A DNA stretch of 64,000 nt from Phormidium tanganyikae FI6-MK23 (GTDB lineage Bacteria > Cyanobacteriota > Cyanobacteriia > Leptolyngbyales > Leptolyngbyaceae). This document shows positions 53,524 to 63,561 of this stretch, one piece after another. The translations under genes were made by a program, and so were the position numbers. The stretch lies in assembly GCA_019359175.1 (NCBI GenBank), contig JAHHHU010000023.1, positions 1 through 64,000 of the forward strand, read 5' to 3'. The notes under the pieces are model-generated. The model did not search any database and had not been told where the DNA came from. It was given only the letters and a program-made list of their open reading frames with translations. Within the stretch, counting starts at the first letter, position 1, and each line of letters opens with the position of its first letter.

Positions 53524-53694
53524 TCAGTCGGTAAGCGGGGTGGCTCTAAGTGCAGATAGCCCCTGCCCATGTTCATCTAAGTTCAGCAGTTTATGTCTTC
53601 TAACAGTAATAATTTATATCTTAACTTTCGGTAATTCTAACTTTTAGTGTGACTCTAGACGCGATGGTTGACAACTTTACACGAGATAAAAGCT

Positions 53695-54099
53695 ATGCCG
53701 AAAATTCTTATTCTGTCTTCTAATCCGAGACGAGATCTGAATCTTGACCGAGAAGTCTCAGATTTAACTACCGCTGTACAGCGTTTGGGGAAGTTTGAAC
53801 TCAGTTTTGGTCTGGGTGTGCGTTCTCAAGAATTGCCAGAGTTACTGGCAGAACATAGTCCACAGATTGTTCACTTCTGTGGGCACGAGGCAGGAGAGCA
53901 AGGGCTAATTTTCCAGGATGAGAATAGTCGAGAACGACTTGTCAGTACTGAGATATTGGCTCGACTATTTAAGATTTTTACCGATGAAATCAACTGTGTT
54001 GTGCTAAATGCTTGCAATAGTGATCGTCAGGCAGAAGAGATCGTTACCCACATTAATTATGTTATAGGAATGAGCGAACCCATCCTGGAAAACGCAGTT
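53695..54099 (+). pseudogene. CHAT domain N-terminal part, split by an IS110 element
   Basis: From ATG 53695 the frame reads MPKILILSSNPRRDLNLDRE, with catalytic His in QIVHFCGHEAGEQG and Cys in NCVVLNACNSDRQAEE. It closely parallels the CHAT gene at 45346. After ENAV (54099) the sequence becomes IS110 DNA. The rest of the CHAT domain resumes after 55375. Confidence 0.8.
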
Positions 54100-54289
54100 C
54101 ATATCTTTGTATGTTTGGGGAAGGTGGCAGACCGATTCTATCTGGGTCTTTAAAGACCGTTGCGAAGCATGGGTCGCCACCTGTTTCAACTCGCAGTCAA
54201 AGCTCGCACTATCGCCCGGATCATCGAATCCGCATTGAATTGCAAGGACGATGCTCGTACTGCGAACCCCTACTTTGAGCATAGCGGCT
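54100..54289 (+). ncRNA. Possible bridge-RNA region of the IS110 element
   Basis: IS110/IS621-type elements carry a non-coding segment by the transposase gene that is transcribed as a bridge RNA, pairing with donor and target DNA. This 190-base region has no gene and contains short self-complementary stretches (for example GGTGGC at 54125 with GTCGCCACC at 54172). Identification rests on position; structure was not computed. Confidence 0.4.
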
Positions 54290-55240
54290 ATGGAAACACA
54301 ACAACAGTGGATTGGCATTGATATCTCGCAAACTCGGTTGGATGTCGCCCTGTACCCGTTGGGCGTGAGTTTCAGTGTTAACCAGACTGAAGGAGGACGG
54401 GCAGAACTGGTGAGCAAACTCACCGGGTATGCGATTGCTGGCATTGTGCTGGAATCGACCGGTGGGCTAGAACGCTGCGTCATGGCAGAACTGGAAGCCC
54501 ATGGCTACGAAACGCGGCGGGTCAACCCCGCCCAAGTGCAGCACTTTGCGAAAGCAATGGGCAGGTTGGCAAAAACTGACCGGATTGATGCCGAGATGAT
54601 TGCCCGGTTCGGCGAAAGTCGCAACCCGGAGGTGACGCGACTCCCGGAAGCGACAATCCGAGAACTGCAAGCGCTGGTCGCTCGTCGTCAGCAAGTCGTA
54701 GAACTGATCACGATGGAGAAGAAGCGCCTGCACAGTTGTGAATCCTGGGTGCGAGAAAGTGTGAACAGCGTCTTGAGTGCGCTCGAAACCGAACTCAAGA
54801 CCCTCGAAGCGCGCCTTGCCGAATTGAGTGCCAAGCGTCCAGAATGGCAAGAGCACTTAGCGATTCTCACCAGTGTCAAAGGCATTGGCACAGTGATTTC
54901 ACAAGCCTTGCTCGTGTCGTTGCCAGAGTTGGGAGCGCGGTCTGGGAGAACCATTGCGGCCTTGGTCGGTGTGGCTCCGTTCAACCGCGACAGCGGCAAG
55001 TTGAAGGGGCAACGTCGGATTCAGGGAGGACGTAAGGAATTGCGCTCCTTGTTGTACATGGCAGCTCTGTGCGCGGTGCAGCATAATCCCGTGATTCGAG
55101 ACCATTATCAGCAGTTAACCAAACGCGGCAAAGCGAAGAAAGTCGCTTTAGTCGCCTGTTTACGCAAACTGCTGGTGATTCTCAATGCGATGCTGCGTGA
55201 CCGACAACCTTGGCGTCACCCTGCGCCATCTGCGGTCTAA
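54290..55240 (+). CDS. IS110-family DEDD transposase (recombinase)
   Basis: 316 residues from METQQQWIGIDISQTRLDVA. DEDD-type catalytic acids are in GIDISQTRLD, VLESTGGLERCV and LAKTDRIDAEMIARFGE. A coiled coil follows, then the Transposase_20 domain (LTSVKGIGTVISQALLVSLP; FNRDSGKLKGQRRIQGGRKE; LRSLLYMAALCAVQHNP), with the conserved Ser in RSLLYMAA. It appears complete. The upstream in-frame codons to 54251 lack a start signal. Confidence 0.92.
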   Translation: METQQQWIGIDISQTRLDVALYPLGVSFSVNQTEGGRAELVSKLTGYAIAGIVLESTGGLERCVMAELEAHGYETRRVNPAQVQHFAKAMGRLAKTDRIDAEMIARFGESRNPEVTRLPEATIRELQALVARRQQVVELITMEKKRLHSCESWVRESVNSVLSALETELKTLEARLAELSAKRPEWQEHLAILTSVKGIGTVISQALLVSLPELGARSGRTIAALVGVAPFNRDSGKLKGQRRIQGGRKELRSLLYMAALCAVQHNPVIRDHYQQLTKRGKAKKVALVACLRKLLVILNAMLRDRQPWRHPAPSAV

Positions 55241-55374
55241 GCTTTCACTGAACGCAGGATATGCGGTCAGCTTTGCTGTGCCGGAGGCAACGGACTTGCA
55301 GTTCAACGAAGTGTTTGAATTGCGGCTTTCGGCTGTCAACTCTAGCAAAAATCGATGACTTGACAGAGAACATA

Positions 55375-55601
55375 ATCGCTTCGCAGTCGGGTTTTACAAA
55401 GGCTTAGCCGCTGGAAAATCGGTTGAGCAAGCCTATGAGTTGGGTTGCCTGGCAATTCAAATTTGGAGTGAGGACAATTCTCAACCTACTCAAAATAGAC
55501 AGTTTCGTAAAGCGGAATATGTTGGGTCAGTGGCACAAACTGCACAATCGGCTGTACCAGAATATTTAAAGCCAGTTTTACGGAAGAAGAGCGAGTGGTA
55601 A
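55375..55601 (+). pseudogene. CHAT domain C-terminal part, ending in TAA before NACHT
   Basis: The frame reads FAVGFYKGLAAGKSVEQAYE, LGCLAIQIWSED … SAVPEYLKPVLRKKSEW and then TAA at 55599-55601. It completes the CHAT started at 53695. The NACHT frame that starts at 55611 is the same reading frame, four codons later. CHAT and NACHT may therefore have been one protein broken by a nonsense change, or two coupled genes. Confidence 0.7.
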
Positions 55602-55610
55602 CGCGCTCTA

Positions 55611-57667
55611 GTGGAGAGTGCCGTTCAGGAGGTGCTACCTGCATCAATGCACCCCAATCCTCCATTAAGTTTAGTAGGCGAGATTGTTGAACTACACACT
55701 GAACGCGAGGAGGCTCCTCCTCTATTGGTACCTGTCGATTTGCTACCAGAAGTTGAGGAAGATATTCGCCAGGAGATCGATCGCAAAGACTACAAAGACC
55801 AGGCAAGAGCTGCCTATGATAACTTTGGGCAATTTTCGGCAGAGAATGCGGCTACTAATCTGACAAAAACAGAATACGCCCAGCGCAAGATTGTGGTTGG
55901 CAAGGTGAAGGAATTCTGGATTGAAGGGTTTCTCAAGCCATCGCTTCAAGGAGATGCGGCGATTCGCTTTGACCTGACAGACTGTCCAGATGCAATCGCG
56001 GATCTGTCTCAGGGCATCGAGGCCTTGTCTGTAGAATTGGATGACTCTTATGAAGAGCTACGGGAAACGCAGATTTATGAGGAAATGGGACGGGGGCGAA
56101 CGCTGCTAATTCTGGGTGATCCGGGAGCCGGAAAGACGATCGCTCTGCTGCAACTGGCGCAACGCCTAATCGAACGCAGTGAACAGAATCTGAGCATACC
56201 CATGCCCATCGTGTTTAACCTGTCGTCGTGGGCAAAGGATCGCAAATCCATTGTGGACTGGTTGATCGATGAACTGCGAGAAAAATATCAGGTGCCAAAA
56301 TCCTTGAGTGAACCCTGGATTAGACAGCAGCAGCTCATTCTGTTGCTGGATGGACTAGATGAAGTCAAGGAAGTGCATCGTAATGATTGTGTTCGAGCCT
56401 TAAACGAGTTTATTGGGCCGTTTCCTCAAACAGAGATCGCGGTCTGTAGCCGGGTCAAGGATTATGAAGCCCTGACCGAACGCCTTCAAATTAGCAGTGC
56501 TCTCTGCCTGCAACCGCTCTCCTCTAAGCAGGTGTATCAGTTTTTAGACAGTGTGGGTGGTTCTCTAGCAGGCTTAAAAACGTTGCTCAAACGAGATGTT
56601 GACCTCGAGCAGTTTGCCCAAACTCCACTGATTTTGAATCTGATGAGTGTGACATATCAGGGATGGTCTGTGGAACAGTTGACGCAGGAACTTGGCTCAA
56701 CGTCGGATCGTAGCCAGCACTTGTTTGATATCTATATTGATCGCCGGCTAGAGCGAGGTGCGGCTTCAGACTATCCCAAAAACCAGGTGCTGAGTTGGCT
56801 GAGTTGGTTAGCCAGTCGAATGGTGCAGGAAAAGCAAACGGTGTTTTTGATTGAGAAGATGCAGCCCAACTGGCTCGAGAATCGCAGTGAGGAGAGAGCT
56901 TATCGAATTAGAGCTTTTGTAGCTTCTGGGCTGATTGTTGGGCTGATTTTTGCGCTAAGTGTTGGGCTGAGTGTTGGGCTGATCGGTGGGCTAAGTGTTG
57001 GGCTAATTGCTGGGCTGATTGCTGGGATGATTATTAGCTTACGTCGAAAAATATTACCTTTAGAGAAACTGAACTGGTCGTGGCAAAGGGCAAAGTCTAG
57101 ATATATTCGTGAATTGTTTACTGGGTTTGGTTATGCGCTGAGTAGTGGGCTGAGTGTTGGGTTGGGTAGCGGGCTGAGCGGTGGGCTGAGTGTTGGGCTA
57201 AGTGTTGGGCTGAGTGTTGGGCTAAGTAATGGGCTAAGTAATGGGCTGAGTAGTGGGCTGGGCAGCTCTGACATCGTTCAACGAGCAGTTCCGAATCAGG
57301 GAATTCGCACCTCTCTAAGAAACGACCTTTTCGTTGGTCTGATTGGTGGTTTGATTTTTGCGCTGACTAGTGGTTTGGTTTTTGCGCTGATCGGTAGGCT
57401 GAGTTTTGGTCTGATTGGTGATCTGATTTTTGCGCTAAGTGTTGGGCTAGGTAATGGGCTGGTTTTTGGGCTGAAATATGGTGGAACCGCTTGCATTCAA
57501 CACCTCACTTTACGCCAGTTGCTGCACAAGAAAGGTTGTATTCCCCAAAACTATGCCAAATTTCTTGACTTTGCTTCAGACCGTTTGTTGATGAAAAAAT
57601 CGGGGGTGGTTATGTCTTTTTCCATCGTATGCTTCTAGAGCATTTTGCCCAAATGAACTCCAACTAA
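55611..57667 (+). CDS. NACHT NTPase with glycine-rich multipass membrane repeats
   Basis: From GTG 55611. Residues ~150-450 are a NACHT NTPase: Walker A LLILGDPGAGKTIALLQLAQ, Walker B LILLLDGLDEVKE, and sensor EIAVCSRVKDYEAL. After ~440 the sequence is hydrophobic and built from GL repeats (GLSVGLIGGLSVGLIAGL; GLSNGLSNGLSSGLGS), likely many membrane passes. A run of six A near 57590 shifts the frame to an early stop at 57636-57638. With one more A the end reads KKIGGGYVFFHRMLLEHFAQ and stops at 57667, the family's usual end. This type is common in cyanobacteria; a membrane-disrupting effector is a reasonable guess. Confidence 0.85.
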
Positions 57668-57753
57668 AGCCAAGGAAAAGAATCGTGTTTGATTCAAGCT
57701 TGCTTGTGAGGAAGCCGTAAAGTGAAGACAGTCAACTTTTAAGAGAGTAACCC

Positions 57754-59199
57754 ATGGCAAACAAAGCTCCGATGAAAGATATAGTTATCATCCTTCCTGG
57801 CATTCTGGGAAGTGTTTTGCAGAAAGATGGTAAAGACCTGTGGGCAGTCTCGGGGCAAGCAGTTTGGAAGCTACTGAGCAAGACTGAAGAAACGATTCGT
57901 AATTTGAAGCTTGCTCAGGATGATTCGGAAGCTGAAAGTTTGGGCGATGGTATTCGCGCTACTGCCCTGATGCACGACGCGCACTTGATCCCCGGTTTCT
58001 GGAAGATTGATGGTTATACCAAAACTGCCCGCCTGATTACCGATAATTTTGATGTCACAGTCGGCGATATCTACAATGACCCCGACGATCGAGCCGCTAA
58101 CTTCTATCAGTTCCCCTACGACTGGCGACGAGACAATCGAGCCAATGCCCGAATCCTCAAAAAGCTGATCGACAAACGGCTCCGATGCTGGCGCGAAAAA
58201 AGTGGGGCTTCTGATGCCAAAGTGATTTTGATGGCTCATAGCATGGGCGGGCTAGTGTCTCGCTACTATCTAGAAGTTCTGGAGGGCTGGCAAGATAGCA
58301 GAGCATTATTCACCTTTGGGACACCTTATCGAGGTTCACTCAACGCCGTTAACTTTTTAGCAAACGGATATAAGAAACTTTTTCTAGATTTGACTGAAGT
58401 GATGCGATCTCTCACTTCTATCTACCAGCTCCTGCCGATCTACAAAGTCATCAATATCAATGGTGAATATCATCGCATTGCAGAAGTGGACAACCTTCCC
58501 AATATTGACAAGTTAAAGGCACAGGATGCTCTCGCCTTCCACCGAGAAATTGAAGCAGCAGTTGAGCAGCACCTCAAGAATGAGCAATATCTCAAATCGT
58601 TCACGACAATGCCGATTTCTGGTGTGCAACAGCCAACGCTGCAATCGGCTGCACTGATGGATGGAAAACTGATTGCCAGTGAAGATTTACCAGCCATTTT
58701 GAAAAACCGATTCGACTTAGGGGACGGGGACGGAACTGTTCCAAAAGTCTCTGCGATTCCGATCGAGCGATCGCAGGAACTCGACAATTTCTTTATCGCT
58801 GAACAACATGGAGGACTGCAAAACCAAGCTCAAGTTCTAGACAATCTACTCAACACGCTACGCATGAGTCAGTACAATCTGTCAGATGTTAGAAAGGGTG
58901 AACCTCAAACTGCAATTGGTCTGAGCTTAGATGATTTGTACTTGGCAAACGAGCCAATCACAATGCGTGCAAGACTGGTCGGACTGCCAAATTCAGCCAC
59001 AAAACTAAAGGCGGATATTGAATCTGTTTCGGGCGATCGACCTGCTCTTAGCCTTGACTTTGTTGAACAGGAAAAGGAATGGGTACTGGCGATCGATGAT
59101 TTACAACCCGGTTTATACCGCGTGAAAGTGAGGACTGAAAATAACAGCGAACAGGCTCCGACACCTGTGCATAGCTTATTCGAGGTTGTGAGAAATTGA
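57754..59199 (+). CDS. LCAT-like lipase/acyltransferase
   Basis: 481 residues. The α/β-hydrolase core starts IVIILPGILGSVLQKDGKDL, with the nucleophile in KVILMAHSMGGLVSRYYLE (Ser ~166). The acid is probably in FDLGDGDGTVPKVSA and the His in FIAEQHGGLQNQAQ. FQFPYDWRRDNR is a lecithin-cholesterol acyltransferase (PF02450) hallmark. The last ~110 residues form a β-sandwich. AGAGAGTAACCC precedes the ATG. The substrate is unknown; phospholipids are likely. Between CHAT-NACHT and a caspase-STAND gene, it may be a membrane-attacking effector. Confidence 0.82.
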   Translation: MANKAPMKDIVIILPGILGSVLQKDGKDLWAVSGQAVWKLLSKTEETIRNLKLAQDDSEAESLGDGIRATALMHDAHLIPGFWKIDGYTKTARLITDNFDVTVGDIYNDPDDRAANFYQFPYDWRRDNRANARILKKLIDKRLRCWREKSGASDAKVILMAHSMGGLVSRYYLEVLEGWQDSRALFTFGTPYRGSLNAVNFLANGYKKLFLDLTEVMRSLTSIYQLLPIYKVININGEYHRIAEVDNLPNIDKLKAQDALAFHREIEAAVEQHLKNEQYLKSFTTMPISGVQQPTLQSAALMDGKLIASEDLPAILKNRFDLGDGDGTVPKVSAIPIERSQELDNFFIAEQHGGLQNQAQVLDNLLNTLRMSQYNLSDVRKGEPQTAIGLSLDDLYLANEPITMRARLVGLPNSATKLKADIESVSGDRPALSLDFVEQEKEWVLAIDDLQPGLYRVKVRTENNSEQAPTPVHSLFEVVRN

Positions 59200-59256
59200 A
59201 CGGTGAGGGGCACTACCAGAACTCGTTGACAGTCTAAAGTATTTTGAGGATGCTCA

Positions 59257-59923
59257 GGGGTATTGTCAACTTAACCGGAAGGTAGAATAATCGTACTGAC
59301 TCCACTCCATTCGCGACTCCTTGCTCATGTACTCCCGTCACCGATTCCCCAAGGAAATCATCAGTTACTGCGTCTGGCTTTATTACACGTTTCCGCTGAG
59401 CTACCGGGACATTGAGAAAATGATGCTGTATCGGGGGATCGAGGTGACTTACGAAACGGTTCGGGAATGGTGCCAGAAATTTGGGCAGCAATATGCGAAT
59501 CAGCTTCGGCGCAAACGACCGTACATTGCGGATAAGTGGCATTTAGACGAAGTGGTCGTGACCATCAAGAAGCAGCAGTATTATTTGTGGCGAGCGGTGG
59601 ATTCTGAGGGGAACGTGCTGGATGTCTTGCTCCAACGGCGGCGGGACACGAATGCAGCCAAGCGATTTTTTCGCAAACTGTTGAAGAAACAAGGCTTTGT
59701 CAAGCCCAACGATTTCTTTCCGCTTTTGGACCGATTCGAGACCACTTTCATCCGAAGCAACATCAACTGACTGCCAAACGCTATCGCCAACAGCTGCGCC
59801 AACGCTTTGAAGATTGGCGAGAGGTTGCTGGGCTAACTTTGGCTGTGTGAACTGAGTGCCGCTGACAATTCAGGAAGGATTGTGCTTGATTGTGAACAGT
59901 CCCGTTTAAGTTGATAATGCCCC
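59257..59923 (+). mobile_element. IS6-family element with internal deletion
   Basis: Ends GGGGTATTGTCAACTTAACC (left) and the imperfect complement ending TTGATAATGCCCC (right) enclose 667 bp. The transposase starts intact at 59327 (MYSRHRFPKEIISYCVWLYY; HLDEVVVTIKKQQYYLWRAV). It jumps from KKQGFV to KPNDFFPLLDRF, losing the middle, including two catalytic residues. It therefore cannot transpose itself, but its ends match the 141-bp element at 10038 and the remnant at 16189. Confidence 0.87.
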
Positions 59924-60005
59924 AGTTTGATACGAAATGGTAAAAACGCTGTTTCTCTTAGCCTATTTGAGTACGCTTAATCTAGTGCTTTGGTGAGCCC
60001 GAACT

Positions 60006-63000
60006 ATGGCTGGATTTAGAAAAAATATCGCGATCGTGATTGGCATCAATACTTACCAGCAGGGCATTCCCTCCCTAAAGACGGCTGTCAATGATGCTAA
60101 AGAACTGGCACACATTCTGCAAGAGCAGCATGGCTATACAACGCTTCTGTTCCTCGATCAGGTGGCAACCGGTAGCACGCTGCTCGAATTTCTCACCGAA
60201 AAATTGCCAGACTTAGTCACAACCAACGATCGCTGCCTCTTCTACTTTGCCGGACATGGAATCGCACTGAATGGAGAAGATGGTCCTGAAGGTTACTTGA
60301 TTCCTCAAGATGCACGTCTTGGAGATGTCAGTACCTACTTGGCGATGTCACAGGTGCACAAAGCCTTACTTCAGCTTTCCTGTCGTCACTTTCTGGGCAT
60401 TCTAGACTGCTGTTTTGCTGGAGCCTTTCGCTGGTCGAGTACCCGTAAGTTGGTCCCCGTTGAACTGGGCACAATTCACAAGGAACGCTTTGATCGCTTC
60501 ATTCAAGATCCAGCTTGGCAAATTCTCACCTCCGCTGCCTACGATCAGACCGCGCTCGATGCCTTTGACCTGAAGAACGATCGCGGCCAAACAGGAGAAC
60601 ATTCGCCCTTTGCGGCCATATTAATCGACGCACTTGAAGGCAAAGCAGATCTCTATCCGCCAGCAGAACCTGGTAAGTCTGCTGGGGATGGGGTCCTGAC
60701 CGCAACCGAACTGTATCTGTATCTGCGCGATCGCATTGAAGTTGCCACAGAAGCGCATGCGATGCGACAAACTCCGGGGATTTGTCCGTTGAGCAAACAC
60801 GATAAAGGGGAATATATTTTCCTGTCCCCAGGTCACGAGTTGAACCTGCCCCCTGCGCCGCTATTAGACAGTTCAAAAAATCCCTATCGAGGACTGGAAG
60901 CCTTTGAGGAGCAACACCGCGAACTGTTCTTCGGCAGAAAAGCCCTCGCCCAGAAGCTGTATGAATTCGTTATTTCCCATTCTCTCACCGTTGTACTGGG
61001 AGCATCTGGCTCTGGTAAATCAAGTGTCGTCAAAGCTGGGCTCGTTCCCAAGTTGCGGCCTGGCAAGGATGACCCTTCCTGGTCTGTTTTGCCACCGTTT
61101 CGACCTGGGGAAGATCCCTTCAGAGCAGTCAATAAAGCTCTGGCAGCGGTCAATCTTCCTGCGATCGCGGTTCCGGGTGAATCTGCTCCTAATTCTGCTA
61201 CTCCAGTACAGCAGTTGGCTCAATGGTTTGAGGCGCATCCTCAAGTGAATTTATTGCTAGTCATCGATCAGTTTGAGGAACTCATTACCCTCTGCCGCAA
61301 CGATAAAGAACGTCAACAGTTTCTCGAATTGTTAGCTACCGCAATTACAGCGCACCCTGATCAACTTCACCTGGTGCTCACCCTCCGGTCTGATTTTGAA
61401 CCGCAATTTCGCAACACACCTCTGGAACAGTATTGGCAGGCTGCTCGATTTGTTGTGCCTGCAATGACGCGGGAAGAACTGCGGCAGGCTATTGAGGAGC
61501 CTGCTTCTGCCAGAGTGATGTATTTCAATCCGCATGGGTTGGTTGACCAATTGATTGATGAAGTAGCGCAAATGCCTGGGGCATTGCCACTCTTGTCATT
61601 CGCGTTGAGTGAACTTTACTTGAAGTACTTGAAGCGACAGGATGAGGCAAAACAACAGGGAGAAACGATCGACCGCGCCATTACTGAAGCAGATTATGAA
61701 GAAGTGGGCGGGGTAACACGATCGCTAACTCAACGGGCAGACCAGGAATACGATGCTCTGGTGCAGAAAGACCCTGACTATGAATACACGATTCGCAATG
61801 TCATGCTGCGGATGGTGGCGGTTGGGGGTGAGCTGGCTCGCAGGCGGGTACCCTTGTCTGAATTGAAATATGCGGAACCTGAGAATGGGCGGGTTCAGAA
61901 GGTTCTCGAGCGCTTTGAAACAGCGCGACTGCTAACTCCTGGCACAGACACCGAAGGGCAGCCTTATCAGGAACCTGCTCATGATGCGTTGGTGCGGGGA
62001 TGGAAAAGACTCCTAGACTGGAAGCAGAAGCATCTAGGCTCATTGATTTTGCAGCGCGAGCTAACGTCAGATGTCAATCAGTGGAAAACCAGCGGCAAGA
62101 AAAATCAAGGTTCGGGATTACTTTGGATCGAAGACCCTCGTTTACCAACGGCCTTACAGCTGTCGTACGGAAGAGCCTACAAAGATACCTGGCTCAATCT
62201 TTTCAAGTGGAGGTTTGGCTATCAGGCATGGCAATCTCAGCCGTGTGATTATTGGCTCAACGAATCGGAAGCTGACTTTGTCCGGAAGAGCTTTGAGCAA
62301 AAGTTCCAACGATTTCGGAATACGACCATTATTGTTGTCGGGTTTATTTTGACATTAGGCGGGTTGACTGGCTATGCCTTTGTTGAGCGAAAAAATGCTG
62401 AGTACCAGGCCACCATGGCTCAATTGCAAGAACAGTCTACCCGAGCGTTAAACTTACTCCCTACTGCCAATGCGGTTTCCGGTTTGATTCTAGCCATCGA
62501 CACCATAGACCGGAGTCAGTCGATTCCAGAGGTAGAGATGATGGTTCAGGCGAGCTTACTGGATGCGGTGCAAGTGTCACAAGAAGTCAACCGGCTGAAA
62601 GGGCACGAGGCTGAGGTCACTTCGGTAGCGTTTAGCCGGGATGGTCAGCGCATTGTCAGTGGCGGTCTTGACACGGTGCGGCTGTGGGATGCCAGAACAG
62701 GTCAAGCAATTGGGCAACCGCTGAAAGGGCATAGTGCTGTGGTCGCTTCGGTAGCGTTTAGCTCGGATGGTCAACGCATTGTCAGCGGCAGTGGCGACAA
62801 TACGGTGCGGCTGTGGGATGCCAGGACAGGTCAAGCAATTGGGCAACCGCTGAAAGGGCATAGTAGTCTGGTCACTTCGGTAGCGTTTAGCCCAGATGGC
62901 CAGCGCATTGTCAGTGGCAGTGAGGACGAGACGGTGCGGCTGTGGGATGCCAAGACAGGTCAAGCAATTAGGCAACCGCTGAAATGGCATAGTGCTGTGG

Positions 63001-63362
63001 TCGCTTCGGTAGTGTTTAGCCCAGATGGTCAGCGCCTTGTCAGCGGCAGTGGCGACAATACGATGCGGCTGTGGGATGCCAGGACAGATCAAGCAATTGG
63101 ACAACCGCTGAAAGGGCATAGCGGTGTGGTCTATTCGGTAGCGTTTAGCCCAGATGGTCAGCGCCTTGTCAGTGTCAGTAGCGACAATACGGTGCGGCTG
63201 TGGGATCTCTCCTCAGGTGCCTTGCTAGTTGTTGCCTGTAATCGACTCCAGTCTCACCCGCTGTTAAATCAGCCAGAAACTGTCACCACTGATCCAGAGT
63301 TCCTTAAGGTAGCCCGCCGAGCCAAAGTAACCTGCCAGCAGCGGGTGTTGCAGCAGCATTAA
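60006..63362 (+). CDS. Caspase (C14) / nSTAND NTPase / TM / WD40 protein
   Basis: 1118 residues. Caspase domain (~1-270): AIVIGINTYQQGIPSLKTAV, His in CLFYFAGHGIALN, Cys in FLGILDCCFAGAFRW; both catalytic residues present. nSTAND (~295-640): FFGRKALAQKLYEF, P-loop VVLGASGSGKSSVVKAG, Walker B LLLVIDQFEELITLC. One transmembrane helix (TIIVVGFILTLGGLTGYAF) precedes a short coiled coil. Five WD40 units (GHSAVVASVAFSSDGQRIVS and similar) end the protein, fewer than the usual seven. Ligand sensing by WD40 could activate the caspase through STAND oligomerisation. A possible gasdermin activator. Confidence 0.92.
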   Translation: MAGFRKNIAIVIGINTYQQGIPSLKTAVNDAKELAHILQEQHGYTTLLFLDQVATGSTLLEFLTEKLPDLVTTNDRCLFYFAGHGIALNGEDGPEGYLIPQDARLGDVSTYLAMSQVHKALLQLSCRHFLGILDCCFAGAFRWSSTRKLVPVELGTIHKERFDRFIQDPAWQILTSAAYDQTALDAFDLKNDRGQTGEHSPFAAILIDALEGKADLYPPAEPGKSAGDGVLTATELYLYLRDRIEVATEAHAMRQTPGICPLSKHDKGEYIFLSPGHELNLPPAPLLDSSKNPYRGLEAFEEQHRELFFGRKALAQKLYEFVISHSLTVVLGASGSGKSSVVKAGLVPKLRPGKDDPSWSVLPPFRPGEDPFRAVNKALAAVNLPAIAVPGESAPNSATPVQQLAQWFEAHPQVNLLLVIDQFEELITLCRNDKERQQFLELLATAITAHPDQLHLVLTLRSDFEPQFRNTPLEQYWQAARFVVPAMTREELRQAIEEPASARVMYFNPHGLVDQLIDEVAQMPGALPLLSFALSELYLKYLKRQDEAKQQGETIDRAITEADYEEVGGVTRSLTQRADQEYDALVQKDPDYEYTIRNVMLRMVAVGGELARRRVPLSELKYAEPENGRVQKVLERFETARLLTPGTDTEGQPYQEPAHDALVRGWKRLLDWKQKHLGSLILQRELTSDVNQWKTSGKKNQGSGLLWIEDPRLPTALQLSYGRAYKDTWLNLFKWRFGYQAWQSQPCDYWLNESEADFVRKSFEQKFQRFRNTTIIVVGFILTLGGLTGYAFVERKNAEYQATMAQLQEQSTRALNLLPTANAVSGLILAIDTIDRSQSIPEVEMMVQASLLDAVQVSQEVNRLKGHEAEVTSVAFSRDGQRIVSGGLDTVRLWDARTGQAIGQPLKGHSAVVASVAFSSDGQRIVSGSGDNTVRLWDARTGQAIGQPLKGHSSLVTSVAFSPDGQRIVSGSEDETVRLWDAKTGQAIRQPLKWHSAVVASVVFSPDGQRLVSGSGDNTMRLWDARTDQAIGQPLKGHSGVVYSVAFSPDGQRLVSVSSDNTVRLWDLSSGALLVVACNRLQSHPLLNQPETVTTDPEFLKVARRAKVTCQQRVLQQH

Positions 63363-63561
63363 AACAAGATGGTCAGTGCAGCTTACCTAGAAAAATTGCT
63401 TCAATCAGCAGATCCCAATCTGAATTTATCATCCGGACATTTTCCGCCTTCCAGAAGCTGGACGCTTCGCTTCAGCAAAGCAAGCTTTTCCCTGTATCCC
63501 AGACTCAGAAGTGATTTCGGCATCGACAAAGGCTGTTAGAGCAAAGAAATAGGAAATTAAG

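Larger units (their letters stand above)
54100..55374 (+). mobile_element. IS110-family element inserted in a CHAT gene
   Basis: About 1.27 kb between the two CHAT halves, with no terminal inverted repeats, as is normal for IS110. The transposase is at 54290-55240, and a 190-base non-coding stretch precedes it. Ends are placed to within several bases by where CHAT coding resumes. The right junction leaves the CHAT reading one base short. Confidence 0.8.

Noticed and set aside
57100-57300. Satellite or CRISPR-like repeats (GGGCTGAGTGTT units)
   Set aside because: They are codons of the glycine-leucine membrane repeats in the NACHT protein.
62577-63119. Minus-strand repetitive 180-codon frame
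   Set aside because: Antisense of the WD40 repeats of the caspase/STAND gene.
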